A stretch of 64,000 bases of DNA from Subtercola boreus (GCF_003399635.1 NZ_NBXB01000002.1:1-64000); one strand, 5' to 3'; shown: positions 35,155-44,633, numbered from the stretch's first letter. Numbers and translations are program-made. The notes: a model not told the origin generated them from the sequence alone.

Positions 35155-35194
35155 CGGGTGTGCAGGGTCCACCGAGCGGCGGCCCCACGGGACG

Positions 35195-36553
35195 TCAGGA
35201 CGCGGCGGAGGAGTCCGCGGCGCGGCTCGCGGCGGCACCGGCGGAGGGGCCGCCGACGGCGGGACGCGCGGCGGCACCGAGGTGCGCGATCGGCGCGACA
35301 GCCGGGGCCGGCTTCACGCCGAACAGCGACTGCAGAGCGGCGACAAACGACTCACCCTCTCCTGCACGGGCGAGCTCGCGGGCGCGCACCGAGGGGGTGT
35401 GCAGCAGCACGCCGACGAGGTGGCGGAGGGCCGCCTCGGTCTCGGGCGAACTGTCACCCCGACCCTTGGCGCGGCCGATCTCGGCGTCGAGCACGTCGAA
35501 GAAGTGGGAGCGGAGCGCGACGACGGCGGGGGTGACCTCCGCCTCGACGCGGGCTGCGCTGTATTCCGCCGCAGCCTCGTCCACCATCGCGCGGGCACTC
35601 GTGGTCGACGCGAACTCGTCGATGGGTGCGTGCAGGCTGATGGTCTCGAGGTCGAGCAGTTCGACGCCGGCGACCGACGAGACGGCAGGATCGACGTTGC
35701 GGGGCAGTCCGAGATCGATGACGAGGCGGCGCTCGAGGGCATCCGGAGCGGCCTGGGCGTCAGCGAAGTGGGTGGCTGTGAGCACGGCCACCGGCGACTG
35801 GCTCGCGGTGACGATCACGTCGGAGGCGGCGATCGCAGCAACAAGGTCGTCGGCCCAGATCTGGGGGATGCCGTGGCGCGCGGCGAACGGCGCGATTCGG
35901 CCCGAAGGGGAGTAGACGGAGAATTCGGTTGCGCCGCGCTCCTGCAGGGCGAGGAGGCTGACGCGGGCGTACTTGCCGGTTCCGACCAGCAGGATGCGTG
36001 TTCCCGACCAGTCCGTGACGCGGCTCTCGGCGAGGTCGAGCGCGAGACGCACCAGCGATCGACCGGCACCGCCGACCCCGGTCTTCGTCTTGACGTCGCG
36101 CGAGGTGTGAGATGCCCGCTGGAACAGTCTCTCGAGCGCCGAGGATGTGGTGCCCTCCACCCGCGCGGTCTGGAGGGCGCGCTTGACCTGGCCGGCGATC
36201 TCGTCTTCGCCGACGACGACCGACTCGAGGCCGCTCGACACCGAGAAGAGGTGCTCGGCCACGGCATCGCCCGACAGCACGCTCACGGCCTCGAACACAT
36301 CGGCAGGGTCGACGTCGGATGCGCGGCTCACGGCCTCGATCACCTCACGTGCGGCGAGTGCGCTCCCGGCGGTCAGCGGCTCATCGACGTCGAGGTAGGC
36401 CTCGAAGCGATTGCACGTCGCGAGAACGACGGCGCCCTGGATGAAGTTGCTGTCATCGACCAGCGAGGGGGCCACGGACGGTGCGCCGATGGAGAGCTTC
36501 TCCAGGAGGGTGAAGCTCGCATTCCGATGACTCGCAGTCAGGCAGATGAGCAC
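35195..36553 (-). CDS. hemA: Glutamyl-tRNA reductase
   Basis: A 452-aa enzyme that makes glutamate-1-semialdehyde from glutamyl-tRNA, the first step of C5-pathway haem synthesis. The catalytic Cys (near residue 48) lies in [34 protein letters not shown] and the NADPH-binding [17 protein letters not shown] follow. The C-terminal dimerisation domain ends in an Ala/Pro-rich tail of about 45 residues. The GTG at 36553, giving [14 protein letters not shown], matches the family start; the TTG one codon upstream is also open. It diverges from hemE, while the enzyme that uses its product, HemL, is encoded at the far end of the cluster. Confidence 0.95.
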   Translation of the reverse strand: MLICLTASHRNASFTLLEKLSIGAPSVAPSLVDDSNFIQGAVVLATCNRFEAYLDVDEPLTAGSALAAREVIEAVSRASDVDPADVFEAVSVLSGDAVAEHLFSVSSGLESVVVGEDEIAGQVKRALQTARVEGTTSSALERLFQRASHTSRDVKTKTGVGGAGRSLVRLALDLAESRVTDWSGTRILLVGTGKYARVSLLALQERGATEFSVYSPSGRIAPFAARHGIPQIWADDLVAAIAASDVIVTASQSPVAVLTATHFADAQAAPDALERRLVIDLGLPRNVDPAVSSVAGVELLDLETISLHAPIDEFASTTSARAMVDEAAAEYSAARVEAEVTPAVVALRSHFFDVLDAEIGRAKGRGDSSPETEAALRHLVGVLLHTPSVRARELARAGEGESFVAALQSLFGVKPAPAVAPIAHLGAAARPAVGGPSAGAAASRAADSSAAS

Positions 36554-36722
36554 CAAACCATCGTAATCGAGATTGCCGGCGAACTACGACGTCTTGTAGA
36601 ACTCACACCTGGGTGAAGCACGGCGCAAGGCACCGAACACCTGCCCCACCGAAAAGCTGTGCAGAACTCCGTCAAAAGGCCCATTGGGGAAAACAGGAGC
36701 AAACCCTGAGACACTGGCGTAC

Positions 36723-37874
36723 GTGAGTCTTCCCACGATTGAGGCCGATGTGCAGGTGCTGCCGGCCGACCATCCGCTGCAGAGCGGCCGAACATCCACC
36801 AGCCCCCTCGTCACCACCTACCAGGGCACCCGCGGCGCGGTCACCCCGATCTGGATGATGCGGCAGGCGGGCCGATCCCTTCCCGAATACCGGGCGCTGA
36901 GGGTCGGCACGGACATGCTCGACGCCTGCCTCGACCCGGCAATGGCGAGCGAGATCACCCTGCAGCCCGTGCGCCGCCACGGAGTCGACGCCGGCATCTT
37001 CTTCAGTGACATCGTCGTGCCCATCAAGCTGGCGGGCGTCGACGTGTCGATCGTCGCCGGCAAGGGCCCGGTTCTGCCGCACCCGGTGCGCACGGCAGCG
37101 GATGTCGCGGCCCTCCCCGACCTCGACGAAGCAGCTCTGGCACCGATCTCTGAGGCGGTGGCACTCACCGTCGCCGCGCTCGGGGACACCCCCCTCCTCG
37201 GATTCGCCGGCGCCCCGTTCACACTCGCTGCCTACCTCGTCGAGGGCGGCCCGTCGAAGGACCACATCGCCGCCCGCACGATGATGCACTCCGACCCGGA
37301 GACCTGGCAGGGCCTCATGCGCTGGACGGCCACCATCACCGGCGCCTTCCTCCGCGCCCAGCTCATGGCCGGCGCCAGTGCGGCCCAGCTCTTCGACTCC
37401 TGGGCCGGCGCCCTCTCGCTCGCCGACTACACCGCCAAGGTCGCCCCCGCCTCGGCCCTCGCGCTCTCGCGGGTGCACGGCCTCCAGTACACGGCTCCGG
37501 ATGCTCGGACCCGCACCGTTCCGATCGTGCACTTCGGCGTCGGAACCGGCGAGCTGCTCGGTGCGATGCATGACGTCGGTGCCGACGTCATGGGCGTCGA
37601 CTACCGGATCCCGCTCGATGAGGCCTCGCGCCGGCTCGGCGGAACCGTGCCGCTGCAGGGCAACATCGACCCGGCGTTCCTCGCAGCTCCCTGGCCGGTG
37701 CTCGAGGCGCACGTGCTCGACGTGCTCGACCGGGGACGGGCTGCGCCGTCGCACGTGCTGAACCTCGGCCACGGGGTTCCGCCCGACACGGATCCGACCG
37801 TCATCACGCGTGTGGTGTCGTTCGTGCACGAGGTCGCGGGGGATGCCGTGGCCGCCGAGACCAAAACCTCCTGA
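36723..37874 (+). CDS. hemE: Uroporphyrinogen decarboxylase
   Basis: A 383-aa enzyme that removes four carboxyl groups from uroporphyrinogen III to give coproporphyrinogen III. Conserved motifs are WMMRQAGRSLPEYRALR, FFSDIVVPIKLAG, GFAGAPFTLAAYLVEGG, FDSWAGALS and PLQGNIDP. The GTG at 36723 puts the first conserved stretch (ADHPLQSGRTSTSPLV) close to the N-terminus. A TTG at 36684 is also in frame, and no clear ribosome binding site favours either. It is the first gene of the plus-strand haem cluster; the 169-nt gap to hemA must hold both promoters. hemY follows after 5 nt. Confidence 0.95.
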   Translation: MSLPTIEADVQVLPADHPLQSGRTSTSPLVTTYQGTRGAVTPIWMMRQAGRSLPEYRALRVGTDMLDACLDPAMASEITLQPVRRHGVDAGIFFSDIVVPIKLAGVDVSIVAGKGPVLPHPVRTAADVAALPDLDEAALAPISEAVALTVAALGDTPLLGFAGAPFTLAAYLVEGGPSKDHIAARTMMHSDPETWQGLMRWTATITGAFLRAQLMAGASAAQLFDSWAGALSLADYTAKVAPASALALSRVHGLQYTAPDARTRTVPIVHFGVGTGELLGAMHDVGADVMGVDYRIPLDEASRRLGGTVPLQGNIDPAFLAAPWPVLEAHVLDVLDRGRAAPSHVLNLGHGVPPDTDPTVITRVVSFVHEVAGDAVAAETKTS

Positions 37875-37879
37875 GCGCC

Positions 37880-39607
37880 GTGCCCGTCGGCCAGAGCGTG
37901 GTCATCGTCGGTGCGGGAGTCGCCGGCCTCGTCGCAGCGCGCACACTCGCCCGAAAAGGGTTCCGTGTTACCGTTCTGGAGTCCTCCGCGACGCCCGGTG
38001 GCTGTGTCGCGACCCACGAGGTGGCGGGTGTCCGGCTCGACGCGGGAGCCGAGAGCTTCGCCACGCGGGGCGGCACCGTGGCGGCGTACCTGGCCGAACT
38101 CGGGCTCGGCGGCCAGATCGTGGTGCCGAACCCGAAAGGCGCCTGGGTGCAGCTCGAGGGCGACGCGGCTCCCCTCCCGAGGAACACGGTGCTGGGCATC
38201 CCGGGCGTTCCCCTCGCGGATGACGTGCGTCGCATCATCGGCTGGTCGGGGGTGCTTCGCGCCCAGCTCGACCGCTACATCCCGCTCGTGCGCGTCGGCA
38301 AGTCGACGTCGCTTGGCGACCTCGTGCGGAGGCGGATGGGCCAGAAGGTGCTCGACAGGCTGGTCGCGCCCATCGTCTCAGGAGTGCATTCCGCCCATCC
38401 CGACCTCGTCGACGTGGAGGCGGTGGCGCCGGGGCTCCTTGCCGCGATGGGTGTGCAGGGCTCGCTGTCGGGTGCGGTGATGTCGCTGATCGCCCGCCGC
38501 GGCAGGCCTGCCACGGGGGGCCGCCCCGATGTCGTCGGCGGGCCCGGTGCTAGGTCGGGGTCGGCCGTCGGCGGAATCGACGGGGGCATGTTCCGCCTGG
38601 TCGAGGCGCTCGTCGACGACTGCGAGCGGTTCGGCGTCGACCTGCGTCTCGGGGTCGGGGTGCGGGAGGTGCGACGCGTCGATATGTCGCATGCGGCCGC
38701 CGCCCCGGCGCCGACCGCTGAGGCCGCACCCGCTGACGCTGCAGCCGACCCGTCGAGAGGACCCGAAGTGCGGGAAAGCGACGCTACAACCGCAGATGGC
38801 GTCCTCTCGATTGCCGATCGGGGCGCGGCGAGCGCGGACGAGAAGCCGGCCGAATGGATGACCGTGCTCGACGACGGCTCGGTGCTGGGGTCGAACGGGG
38901 TGGTCGTCGCGGCCGGTTTCCGGGCGGCGCTCACGCTCCTCCACGGGATCGACGGGCTGCGCGAGCAGACCTCGGCCCGGGAGTGGCCCGGTTCGTCGGC
39001 CGTCACCCTCGCGACCCTCGTGCTCGACGCCCCCGAACTCGACGAGGCACCACGCGGCACCGGTGTGCTCGTGGCCGAGGATGTCACGAGCGTCGGCGCG
39101 AAGGCGCTGACGCACGCGACCGCGAAGTGGGGGTGGCTCGCGGCCGCCGCCGGCGAGGGCCGGCACGTCGTGCGCCTCTCCTATGGGCGAGGCGCCCCCA
39201 CGGTCGCGGACCCCGAGACAGCCGACCCCGAGACAGCCGACCCGGCGACATTCGACCCCGAGACAGCCGACCCTGCAGCAGCTGACCCCGCGACATCCGA
39301 ATTCCGAACCCAGACCCAAGCCCCCGTCGTCACCCGTTCCGACGCGCTCCGCGACGCCTCCGCGCTCCTCGGCCTGCCGCTCGCCGACAGCCAGGTTCGC
39401 GGCTTCGCCCTCGTCGAATGGCGCGACTCGCTCGCCTTTGCGACGGGCGGGCACCGCGCGCGAGTCGATGCGCTGGTCGAAGCCGTGCACGAGCATCCGG
39501 GGCTCGAGGTCGTCGGAGCCTGGATTTCGGGCACGGGCCTCGCCTACGTCATCGACGGAGCGAAGGTCAAGGCCTCCGAGCTTGCTGCAAGTCTCCTCAG
39601 TTCATAG
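37880..39607 (+). CDS. hemY: Coproporphyrinogen III oxidase, HemY/CgoX type, with two insertions
   Basis: A 575-aa FAD enzyme. The dinucleotide-binding N-terminus reads VVIVGAGVAGLVAARTLARK with the Glu in VTVLESS; the substrate-domain motif GVHSAHPDLVDVEAVAPGL and the C-terminal EVVGAWISGTGLAYVIDGAK fit HemY/CgoX. With HemQ and an Fe-S ferrochelatase alongside, it should oxidise coproporphyrinogen to coproporphyrin. It is about 100 residues longer than usual because of two low-complexity insertions: an Ala/Asp-rich one near residues 275-330 and an Asp-Pro-Glu-Thr-Ala repeat near 443-473. Both keep the frame. The GTG start lies 5 nt after hemE. Confidence 0.93.
   Translation: MPVGQSVVIVGAGVAGLVAARTLARKGFRVTVLESSATPGGCVATHEVAGVRLDAGAESFATRGGTVAAYLAELGLGGQIVVPNPKGAWVQLEGDAAPLPRNTVLGIPGVPLADDVRRIIGWSGVLRAQLDRYIPLVRVGKSTSLGDLVRRRMGQKVLDRLVAPIVSGVHSAHPDLVDVEAVAPGLLAAMGVQGSLSGAVMSLIARRGRPATGGRPDVVGGPGARSGSAVGGIDGGMFRLVEALVDDCERFGVDLRLGVGVREVRRVDMSHAAAAPAPTAEAAPADAAADPSRGPEVRESDATTADGVLSIADRGAASADEKPAEWMTVLDDGSVLGSNGVVVAAGFRAALTLLHGIDGLREQTSAREWPGSSAVTLATLVLDAPELDEAPRGTGVLVAEDVTSVGAKALTHATAKWGWLAAAAGEGRHVVRLSYGRGAPTVADPETADPETADPATFDPETADPAAADPATSEFRTQTQAPVVTRSDALRDASALLGLPLADSQVRGFALVEWRDSLAFATGGHRARVDALVEAVHEHPGLEVVGAWISGTGLAYVIDGAKVKASELAASLLSS
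39209..39298 (+). repeat. Six 15-bp units inside hemY
   Basis: Three units are identical (GACCCCGAGACAGCC) and three are diverged. They encode a repeated Asp-Pro-Glu/Ala-Thr/Ala-Ala pentapeptide in a surface-loop position of the oxidase. Confidence 0.9.
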
Positions 39608-39610
39608 GGC

Positions 39611-39616
39611 TACGAT
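39611..39616 (+). promoter_or_regulatory. -10-like TACGAT upstream of the YtxH-domain gene
   Basis: TACGAT lies 4-9 nt after the hemY stop codon and about 36 nt before the next ATG, without a clear -35 element. It may allow the three-gene membrane set to be transcribed apart from the haem genes. Confidence 0.35.
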
Positions 39617-39652
39617 TTACCAACAGGCAATTCACGACTGATCGGAGTAATC

Positions 39653-40012
39653 ATGCGCGGAAAGCTGCTTTTCGTGGTCGGCATCGGTGCAGGCTATGTA
39701 CTGGGTTCCCGGGCAGGCCGCCAGCGGTACGAGCAGATCAAGGCCGGCGCAGACAAAGTCTGGCAGTCGCAGCCGGTGCAGGCAGGCGTCAGCCAGGTGC
39801 AGGGCTTCGCGAACCAGCGACTGGACGCCGCTTCGGGCAAGATCGCCGACGGCGTGCGCAAGGGTCTCGGTGCGGTCCTGCGTCTCGACAAGTCCGGCGC
39901 AAGTGCGCAGAAGAACTCCGCCCGAACCACCCCCGGTGCCCGTTCGGGCGCTTCGGGAACGGGCACCGGATCGGGTACTGTCGTTCCTCCGCTGACCGGT
40001 TTCGTCGAGTAG
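39653..40012 (+). CDS. YtxH-like small membrane-associated protein
   Basis: A 119-aa protein. An N-terminal hydrophobic, Gly-rich segment with the typical YtxH pattern (KLLFVVGIGAGYVLGSRAGRQRYEQI) is followed by an amphipathic helix (GFANQRLDAASGKIADGV) and a disordered Gly/Ser/Thr tail. GGAG lies 5 nt before the ATG. In actinobacteria such genes often accompany holin-like and DUF3618 genes, as here. The cellular role is unknown; a cell-envelope or stress function is often assumed. Confidence 0.75.
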   Translation: MRGKLLFVVGIGAGYVLGSRAGRQRYEQIKAGADKVWQSQPVQAGVSQVQGFANQRLDAASGKIADGVRKGLGAVLRLDKSGASAQKNSARTTPGARSGASGTGTGSGTVVPPLTGFVE

Positions 40013-40024
40013 TCGGAGAACACT

Positions 40025-40459
40025 GTGGCTGATCCTGACGCGACCTACACGAACCCTCGCAACCCGAAGACGAGGCAGTCGCTCGCCGAACTGGTGACGG
40101 CGCTCCCGGGTCTTCTCATCGCGCTCGTCAAAGACGAGCTCACGCTGCTGAAGTCCGAGGTCGTCAGCCGTGTCTCGAAGCTCGGTATCGGTGCCGGTCT
40201 CATCGCAGCGGCGCTCTTCCTGCTGTTCTTCGTCTTCGCGGTGCTCGTCGCGGCCGCGGTGCTCGGTATCGCGACCGCCCTGCCGGCCTGGCTGTCGGCG
40301 CTCATCGTGGCCGGTGCGCTGCTCGTGGTCGCGATCATCCTGATCCTGGTCGGCATCGCCCAGATCAAGAAGGGTGTGCCGCCGGTTCCCGAGGATTCGA
40401 TCACCAGCCTCAAGAAAGACGTCAACGCCGTGAAGGGACTGGGTGAGACCCATGAGTGA
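40025..40459 (+). CDS. Actinobacterial holin-X/phage-holin-family membrane protein
   Basis: A 144-aa protein with two long transmembrane helices (about 58-85 and 92-118) joined by a short loop. An N-terminal amphipathic helix (SLAELVTALPGLLIALVKDELTLL) precedes them, the pattern of the putative actinobacterial holin-X family. Despite the name there is no phage context; these proteins are chromosomal and of unknown function. The start is a GTG at 40025, 12 nt after the YtxH gene. The end overlaps the DUF3618 gene by 8 nt, which indicates one transcript. Confidence 0.8.
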   Translation: MADPDATYTNPRNPKTRQSLAELVTALPGLLIALVKDELTLLKSEVVSRVSKLGIGAGLIAAALFLLFFVFAVLVAAAVLGIATALPAWLSALIVAGALLVVAIILILVGIAQIKKGVPPVPEDSITSLKKDVNAVKGLGETHE

Positions 40460-40811
40460 CAAGAAGGGACTGAGTGCGGGTGCCCGAACGGGCGCGGCGT
40501 CCAAGTCCGCAGCAGCGAGCCTGAAGAAGAACCAGCCGCCGAAGCCGGACAAGCCCGAAGACACCCGTTCGCACGAGCAGATCAAGAGCGACGTCGCCAA
40601 GAACCGCGACAACCTCGCGCAGACCCTGGACGCGATCGAGTTCAAACTGAACATCCCGAAGCGCGCCAAGTACGAGACGGCGCAGCTCAAGGCGAAGTTC
40701 GAGACCCTCCGTGAGGAGAACCCGGCGGCCCTGGTCGCCGGCATCGCGGGTGTCGCGGCGCTCCTCGGCACCGGCATCTTCCTCGGCGTGCGCTCGGCCA
40801 CGCGGCGCTGA
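40452..40811 (+). CDS. DUF3618 domain protein
   Basis: A 119-aa protein. The DUF3618 core SHEQIKSDVAKNRDNLAQTLDAIEFKLNIPKR is followed by a helical stretch and one C-terminal transmembrane helix (ALVAGIAGVAALLGTGIFLGV) with a basic end. The N-terminal part is Lys/Ala-rich. The ATG at 40452 overlaps the holin-like gene. Its partner genes suggest a membrane-bound complex of unknown purpose nested in the haem cluster. The 111 nt up to hemQ are A/C-rich and show no gene. Confidence 0.82.
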   Translation: MSDKKGLSAGARTGAASKSAAASLKKNQPPKPDKPEDTRSHEQIKSDVAKNRDNLAQTLDAIEFKLNIPKRAKYETAQLKAKFETLREENPAALVAGIAGVAALLGTGIFLGVRSATRR

Positions 40812-40922
40812 CCCACACCACCACAGCGCCGGGCAACACCAGCAGAGCGCCAGACCACATCGCCACAGCGGGGGGTTCCCACACGACCGGGCGCGGGGGG
40901 CGACCGCTTCAGAGAGTAGACA

Positions 40923-41651
40923 ATGACAGACCCAGCCCCCACGACCATCGCTTCGACATCCGAGCCGATGGGCGAACTCGTCACCGCGTACACGCTCTGG
41001 GCGGTGTTCCGTCGAAACCCCGCCGCCCCCTTCGAGATCGACGGCTACGACGTTCCTTCCGTTGTCAGTGAACTGGATGACGCCGTGCTGAGCGTCGAGG
41101 GCGAAGACGTCACCGTGCGCGGCTTCTACGACGTCTCGGGGCTCCGCGCCGACGCCGACCTCATGGTCTGGATCCACGGCGAGACGCCCGAGACCCTGCA
41201 GTGGGCCCTTCGTCAGCTCCGCCGCACGACGCTTTTGAAGAGCCTCCTCCCGGTGTGGAACGCCCTTGGCGTGCACCGCGACGCGGAGTTCAACAAGCGC
41301 CACATGCCGTCGTTCATGCTGGGAAAGCCGCCGCAGGGCTGGGTGACGGTGTACCCGTTCGTGCGTTCGTACGAGTGGTACCTGCTGCCCGAGGAGGAGC
41401 GGAGCGCCATGCTCCGCGACCACGGCATGAAGGGCGCGGCGTTCCGAACGACGCTGGCCAACACCGTCGCGAGCTTCGCGCTCGGCGACTACGAGTGGAT
41501 CCTCGCGCTCGAAGACGACGACCTGCTGAACCTGGTCGACATGATGAGAGACCTCAGGCAGACGGAAGCCCGCCGGCACGTCCGCGAAGAGGTTCCGTTC
41601 TACACGGGGCGCCGTATCGGCACCGCCGAGATCGTGGAGGTACTCCAGTGA
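40923..41651 (+). CDS. hemQ: Coproheme decarboxylase
   Basis: A 242-aa chlorite-dismutase-fold enzyme (ChdC/HemQ) that decarboxylates coproheme III to haem b with hydrogen peroxide, the last step of the coproporphyrin-dependent pathway. The catalytic Tyr (near residue 143, VTVYPFVRSYEWYLLP) and the proximal haem-ligand His (near 166, MLRDHGMKG) are present, 23 residues apart as in characterised actinobacterial members. FNKRHMPSFMLGKPP and the C-terminal FYTGRRIG also match. Its stop codon overlaps the GTG of the ferrochelatase gene, suggesting translational coupling of the two final steps. Confidence 0.95.
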   Translation: MTDPAPTTIASTSEPMGELVTAYTLWAVFRRNPAAPFEIDGYDVPSVVSELDDAVLSVEGEDVTVRGFYDVSGLRADADLMVWIHGETPETLQWALRQLRRTTLLKSLLPVWNALGVHRDAEFNKRHMPSFMLGKPPQGWVTVYPFVRSYEWYLLPEEERSAMLRDHGMKGAAFRTTLANTVASFALGDYEWILALEDDDLLNLVDMMRDLRQTEARRHVREEVPFYTGRRIGTAEIVEVLQ

Positions 41652-42910
41652 GTGATGAAGCAGCCGCCGACCGTCCCGAACCGGTCGGCTCGGCCACCGA
41701 CACCGCCCCCGCGGCGGAGCCGAACGCCTTCCCCGAGGGTGTCATCGTGCGCGCGGCGACCTCCGCCGCGGCATCCGGAGCCGAACACATCGAGGAGGCC
41801 GTGGCGTATGACGCCATCCTGCTCGCCTCATTCGGCGGGCCAGAGGGCCAGGACGACGTCATCCCCTTTCTCCGGAACGTCACGCGCGGGCGCGGCATCC
41901 CCGACGAACGCCTCGAGGAGGTCGCCCATCACTACCGGGCATTCGGCGGAATCAGCCCGATCAACGAGCAGAACCGCGAGCTGAAGGCGGCACTCGAGGC
42001 CGAACTCGCACGCCGCGGCATCGATCTGCCCGTGCTCTGGGGCAACCGCAACTGGGCGCCCTACCTGCCCGAGGCCCTCCGCGAGGCGAACGAGCGCGGA
42101 TTCACGAAGCTCATCGCGATCGGCACCAGCGCCTACAGCTCGTATTCCAGCTGCCGCCAGTACCGCGAGGACTACGCCAAGGCCCTGACCGAGACCGGGC
42201 TCGAGGGCACTCTGCAGATCGACAAGATCCGCCAGTTCTTCGACCACCCCGGCTTCGTCGCCCCGTTCATCGACGGCGTCTCCGCTGCCTATGACGAGAT
42301 CGAGGCGGCCCTGCCCGGTATCGACCTGGGCTCCGAGGTCGAAGTGCTGTTCTCGACGCACTCGATCCCGTCGACGGATGCGGACCGCTCCGGCCCGCCC
42401 GAACGCGGTTTCGGCCCGGGGGGCGCCTACCAGGCCCAGCACCTGGCGGTGGCCGAAGTCGTCATGGAGGCGGTCGGCGTCGGCCGGTCATCCATTCCCA
42501 ACTGGCAGCTCGTGTTCCAGAGCCGCAGCGGCCCGCCCACCCAGCCGTGGCTCGACCCCGACATCAACGACGCGATCGGCGAGCTGCCGGCCCGCGGCAT
42601 CCGTGCCGTGGTGATCGTGCCGCTCGGTTTCGTGAGCGACCACATGGAAGTGAAGTGGGACCTCGACAAGGAGGCCACCGACACAGCGAACGAGAATGCG
42701 TTGTACAGTGTTCGCGTGCCGACGCCGGGAGTACACCAGCAGTACGTCAGCGGCCTCATCGACCTCGTTCTCGAGCGAGTGAACGGTGTGCCGACCGCCG
42801 ACCGACCTTCCGTCACACCCCTCGGGCCCTGGTACGACGTCTGCCGCTCGGGATGTTGCGAGAACGTCCGGCTCGGCTTCCAACCCGCCCTCGCCGGTTT
42901 GGCCCCATGA
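41648..42910 (+). CDS. cpfC: Coproporphyrin III ferrochelatase
   Basis: A 420-aa enzyme (older name hemH) that inserts iron into coproporphyrin III. The catalytic His is in EVLFSTHSIP and the Glu site in VIVPLGFVSDHMEVKWDLD. Cysteines that bind the actinobacterial [2Fe-2S] cluster are visible: one in YSSYSSCRQYRED (near 168) and three in YDVCRSGCCENV (near 398-403). About 50 extra, Ala/Pro/Glu-rich residues precede the conserved start YDAILLASFGGPEGQDDV. The GTG at 41648 overlaps the hemQ stop codon, and the 3' end overlaps hemC (ATGA). Confidence 0.94.
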   Translation: MSDEAAADRPEPVGSATDTAPAAEPNAFPEGVIVRAATSAAASGAEHIEEAVAYDAILLASFGGPEGQDDVIPFLRNVTRGRGIPDERLEEVAHHYRAFGGISPINEQNRELKAALEAELARRGIDLPVLWGNRNWAPYLPEALREANERGFTKLIAIGTSAYSSYSSCRQYREDYAKALTETGLEGTLQIDKIRQFFDHPGFVAPFIDGVSAAYDEIEAALPGIDLGSEVEVLFSTHSIPSTDADRSGPPERGFGPGGAYQAQHLAVAEVVMEAVGVGRSSIPNWQLVFQSRSGPPTQPWLDPDINDAIGELPARGIRAVVIVPLGFVSDHMEVKWDLDKEATDTANENALYSVRVPTPGVHQQYVSGLIDLVLERVNGVPTADRPSVTPLGPWYDVCRSGCCENVRLGFQPALAGLAP

Positions 42911-43854
42911 CCCGAAAGCTCAGAATCGCCACTCGCGGCAGCGCGCTCGCCCTGGCCCAGACCGGGATGATCGCAGCCGAACTGACCCGGTTGACCGGCG
43001 TCGAGGTCACCATCACGGTGGTGACGACCGAGGGCGACACCTCCCGGGCGTCGCTTGCGAGCATCGGCGGCACCGGCGTCTTTGCAAGTGCGCTCCGGGC
43101 ATCGCTAGACGAAGGCGGCTGCGACCTGGTCGTGCACTCGCTGAAAGACCTGCCGACTGCTGCCTACCCGGGGCTGGTGCTCGGTGCGGTGCCCCTTCGT
43201 GAGGATCCCCGCGACGCCCTGTGCTCTCGCGACGGGTTGACTCTGGATGACCTTCCCCAGGGTTCTCGCATCGGCACGGGGTCCCCCCGGCGGGTTGCGC
43301 AGCTGCTCAGTCTGAGACCGGATCTCCGCGTGATCGACATTAGAGGTAATGTCGACACCAGGCTGGCAAAGGTGTCGAGCGGGGAATTGGACGCTGTGGT
43401 GCTTGCTGCCGCCGGTCTCACTCGTCTGGGGAGACTCGACGCTGTCTCCGAATTCTTTGATCTCTCTGTCTGGCCGACTGCGCCCGGCCAGGGGGCGCTG
43501 GCGATCGAAGCGCGCGAGGAGGACAGCATTCCCGAACTGATCGAGATCCAGCACGACGGCACCCGCATCGGCATCGGAGCTGAACGGGCGGTGCTCGCCG
43601 CGCTCGAGGCGGGCTGCAGTGCGCCCATCGGCGCATCGTCGACCTTCGTCGGTGACACGCTCACGCTGAGTGCCGTCGTGTACAGTGCCGACGGATCGGC
43701 TGAGCTCGGCAGCACCCGGTCGGTGACGCTGGAATCTCCCGGCGACCTCGCGGCCGCGGAGGCCGCTGCGATTGCTCTCGGCTCCGCGATCGCCGCGCAA
43801 CTCCTGTCGGATGGCGCGGGCGAACTCGCAGAACTCGGGGCGGGCATCCGATGA
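42907..43854 (+). CDS. hemC: Porphobilinogen deaminase (hydroxymethylbilane synthase)
   Basis: A 315-aa enzyme that joins four porphobilinogen units into hydroxymethylbilane. Signature stretches are LRIATRGSALALAQT, DLVVHSLKDLPT, GTGSPRRVAQL and IDIRGNVDTRLAKV. The dipyrromethane-cofactor Cys lies in ALEAGCSAPIGA (near residue 236). The ATG overlaps the cpfC stop codon, and the end overlaps hemD by 4 nt. The order cpfC-hemC-hemD couples a late step with two middle steps of the pathway. Confidence 0.95.
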   Translation: MTRKLRIATRGSALALAQTGMIAAELTRLTGVEVTITVVTTEGDTSRASLASIGGTGVFASALRASLDEGGCDLVVHSLKDLPTAAYPGLVLGAVPLREDPRDALCSRDGLTLDDLPQGSRIGTGSPRRVAQLLSLRPDLRVIDIRGNVDTRLAKVSSGELDAVVLAAAGLTRLGRLDAVSEFFDLSVWPTAPGQGALAIEAREEDSIPELIEIQHDGTRIGIGAERAVLAALEAGCSAPIGASSTFVGDTLTLSAVVYSADGSAELGSTRSVTLESPGDLAAAEAAAIALGSAIAAQLLSDGAGELAELGAGIR

Positions 43855-44633
43855 CCTCGCACACCGCTTCACCGAAACCTCTTGCGGGCTGGCGCATCCT
43901 CGTACCCCGCGGAGGCCCCTGGGGTCATGGCGTCGCGTCAGACCTGAGGGCGGTCGGTGCAACGCCGATCGTCGCCCCGCTCATCAACTTCGCACCCACC
44001 GAAGACAGTGCCGCGCTCGAGAGCGCGCTGCAGCGTCTCGCGTCGGGCGCCTTCGACTGGCTCACGGTGACCAGTGCGACGACCGTTGACGTGCTCTCCG
44101 CCCACCAGGCACTCGTGCCGACGTCGACGCGCATCGCGGCCGTCGGCGAGACGACGGCCAGTGCGCTGATGTCGGCCGGCTACCGGGTCGACCTGGTGCC
44201 GCTCGAAGACAACTCGGCAAAAGGGCTGCTCAGCGAGATGAAACAGTTCGAGGAGGCGGGCGCTTCGCTTCGCATCCTCACCCTCCGGAGCGAGATCGCC
44301 AAGCCGGTGCTGAGCCTGGGGCTCGCCCAACGCGGGCACTCCGTGGAGTCGGTTGTCGCCTACCGGACCATCGGCGTGCCGGTCGACCCGAACATCCGTG
44401 AAGAGGTGATCGCTGGGTTCATCCGGGCGATCCTCGTCACGTCGGGGAGTGTCGCCGAGCAGGTGCAGCTGCAGCTGGGGCCGATTCCGGAGACCACCAT
44501 CGTCGCCTGCATCGGCCCGGTCACGGCGCAGGATGCCCGCAGCTACGGCCTCCGTGTCGACCTTGTCGCCGCGGAACGATCGGCGGAGTCGCTCATCGAG
44601 ACCCTGATCGAGGCCGCAGGCGCGCTGCACTGA
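43851..44633 (+). CDS. hemD: Uroporphyrinogen-III synthase
   Basis: A 260-aa enzyme that closes and inverts ring D of hydroxymethylbilane. The family is weakly conserved, but the two-lobed pattern is visible: RILVPRGGPWGHGVASDL, DWLTVTSATTVDVLSAH, TRIAAVGETTASAL, ILVTSGSVAEQVQLQL and IVACIGPVTAQDARSYGL. Its ATG overlaps the hemC stop codon. Transcription of the overlapping block (hemQ to hemD) may end here, because the next gene has its own promoter-like element and is separated by 262 nt. Confidence 0.9.
   Translation: MTSHTASPKPLAGWRILVPRGGPWGHGVASDLRAVGATPIVAPLINFAPTEDSAALESALQRLASGAFDWLTVTSATTVDVLSAHQALVPTSTRIAAVGETTASALMSAGYRVDLVPLEDNSAKGLLSEMKQFEEAGASLRILTLRSEIAKPVLSLGLAQRGHSVESVVAYRTIGVPVDPNIREEVIAGFIRAILVTSGSVAEQVQLQLGPIPETTIVACIGPVTAQDARSYGLRVDLVAAERSAESLIETLIEAAGALH

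Noticed and set aside
40025-40459. Holin-family gene as a sign of a prophage
   Set aside because: No phage structural, lysis or integrase genes are nearby. The family is chromosomal in actinobacteria and here overlaps a DUF3618 gene.
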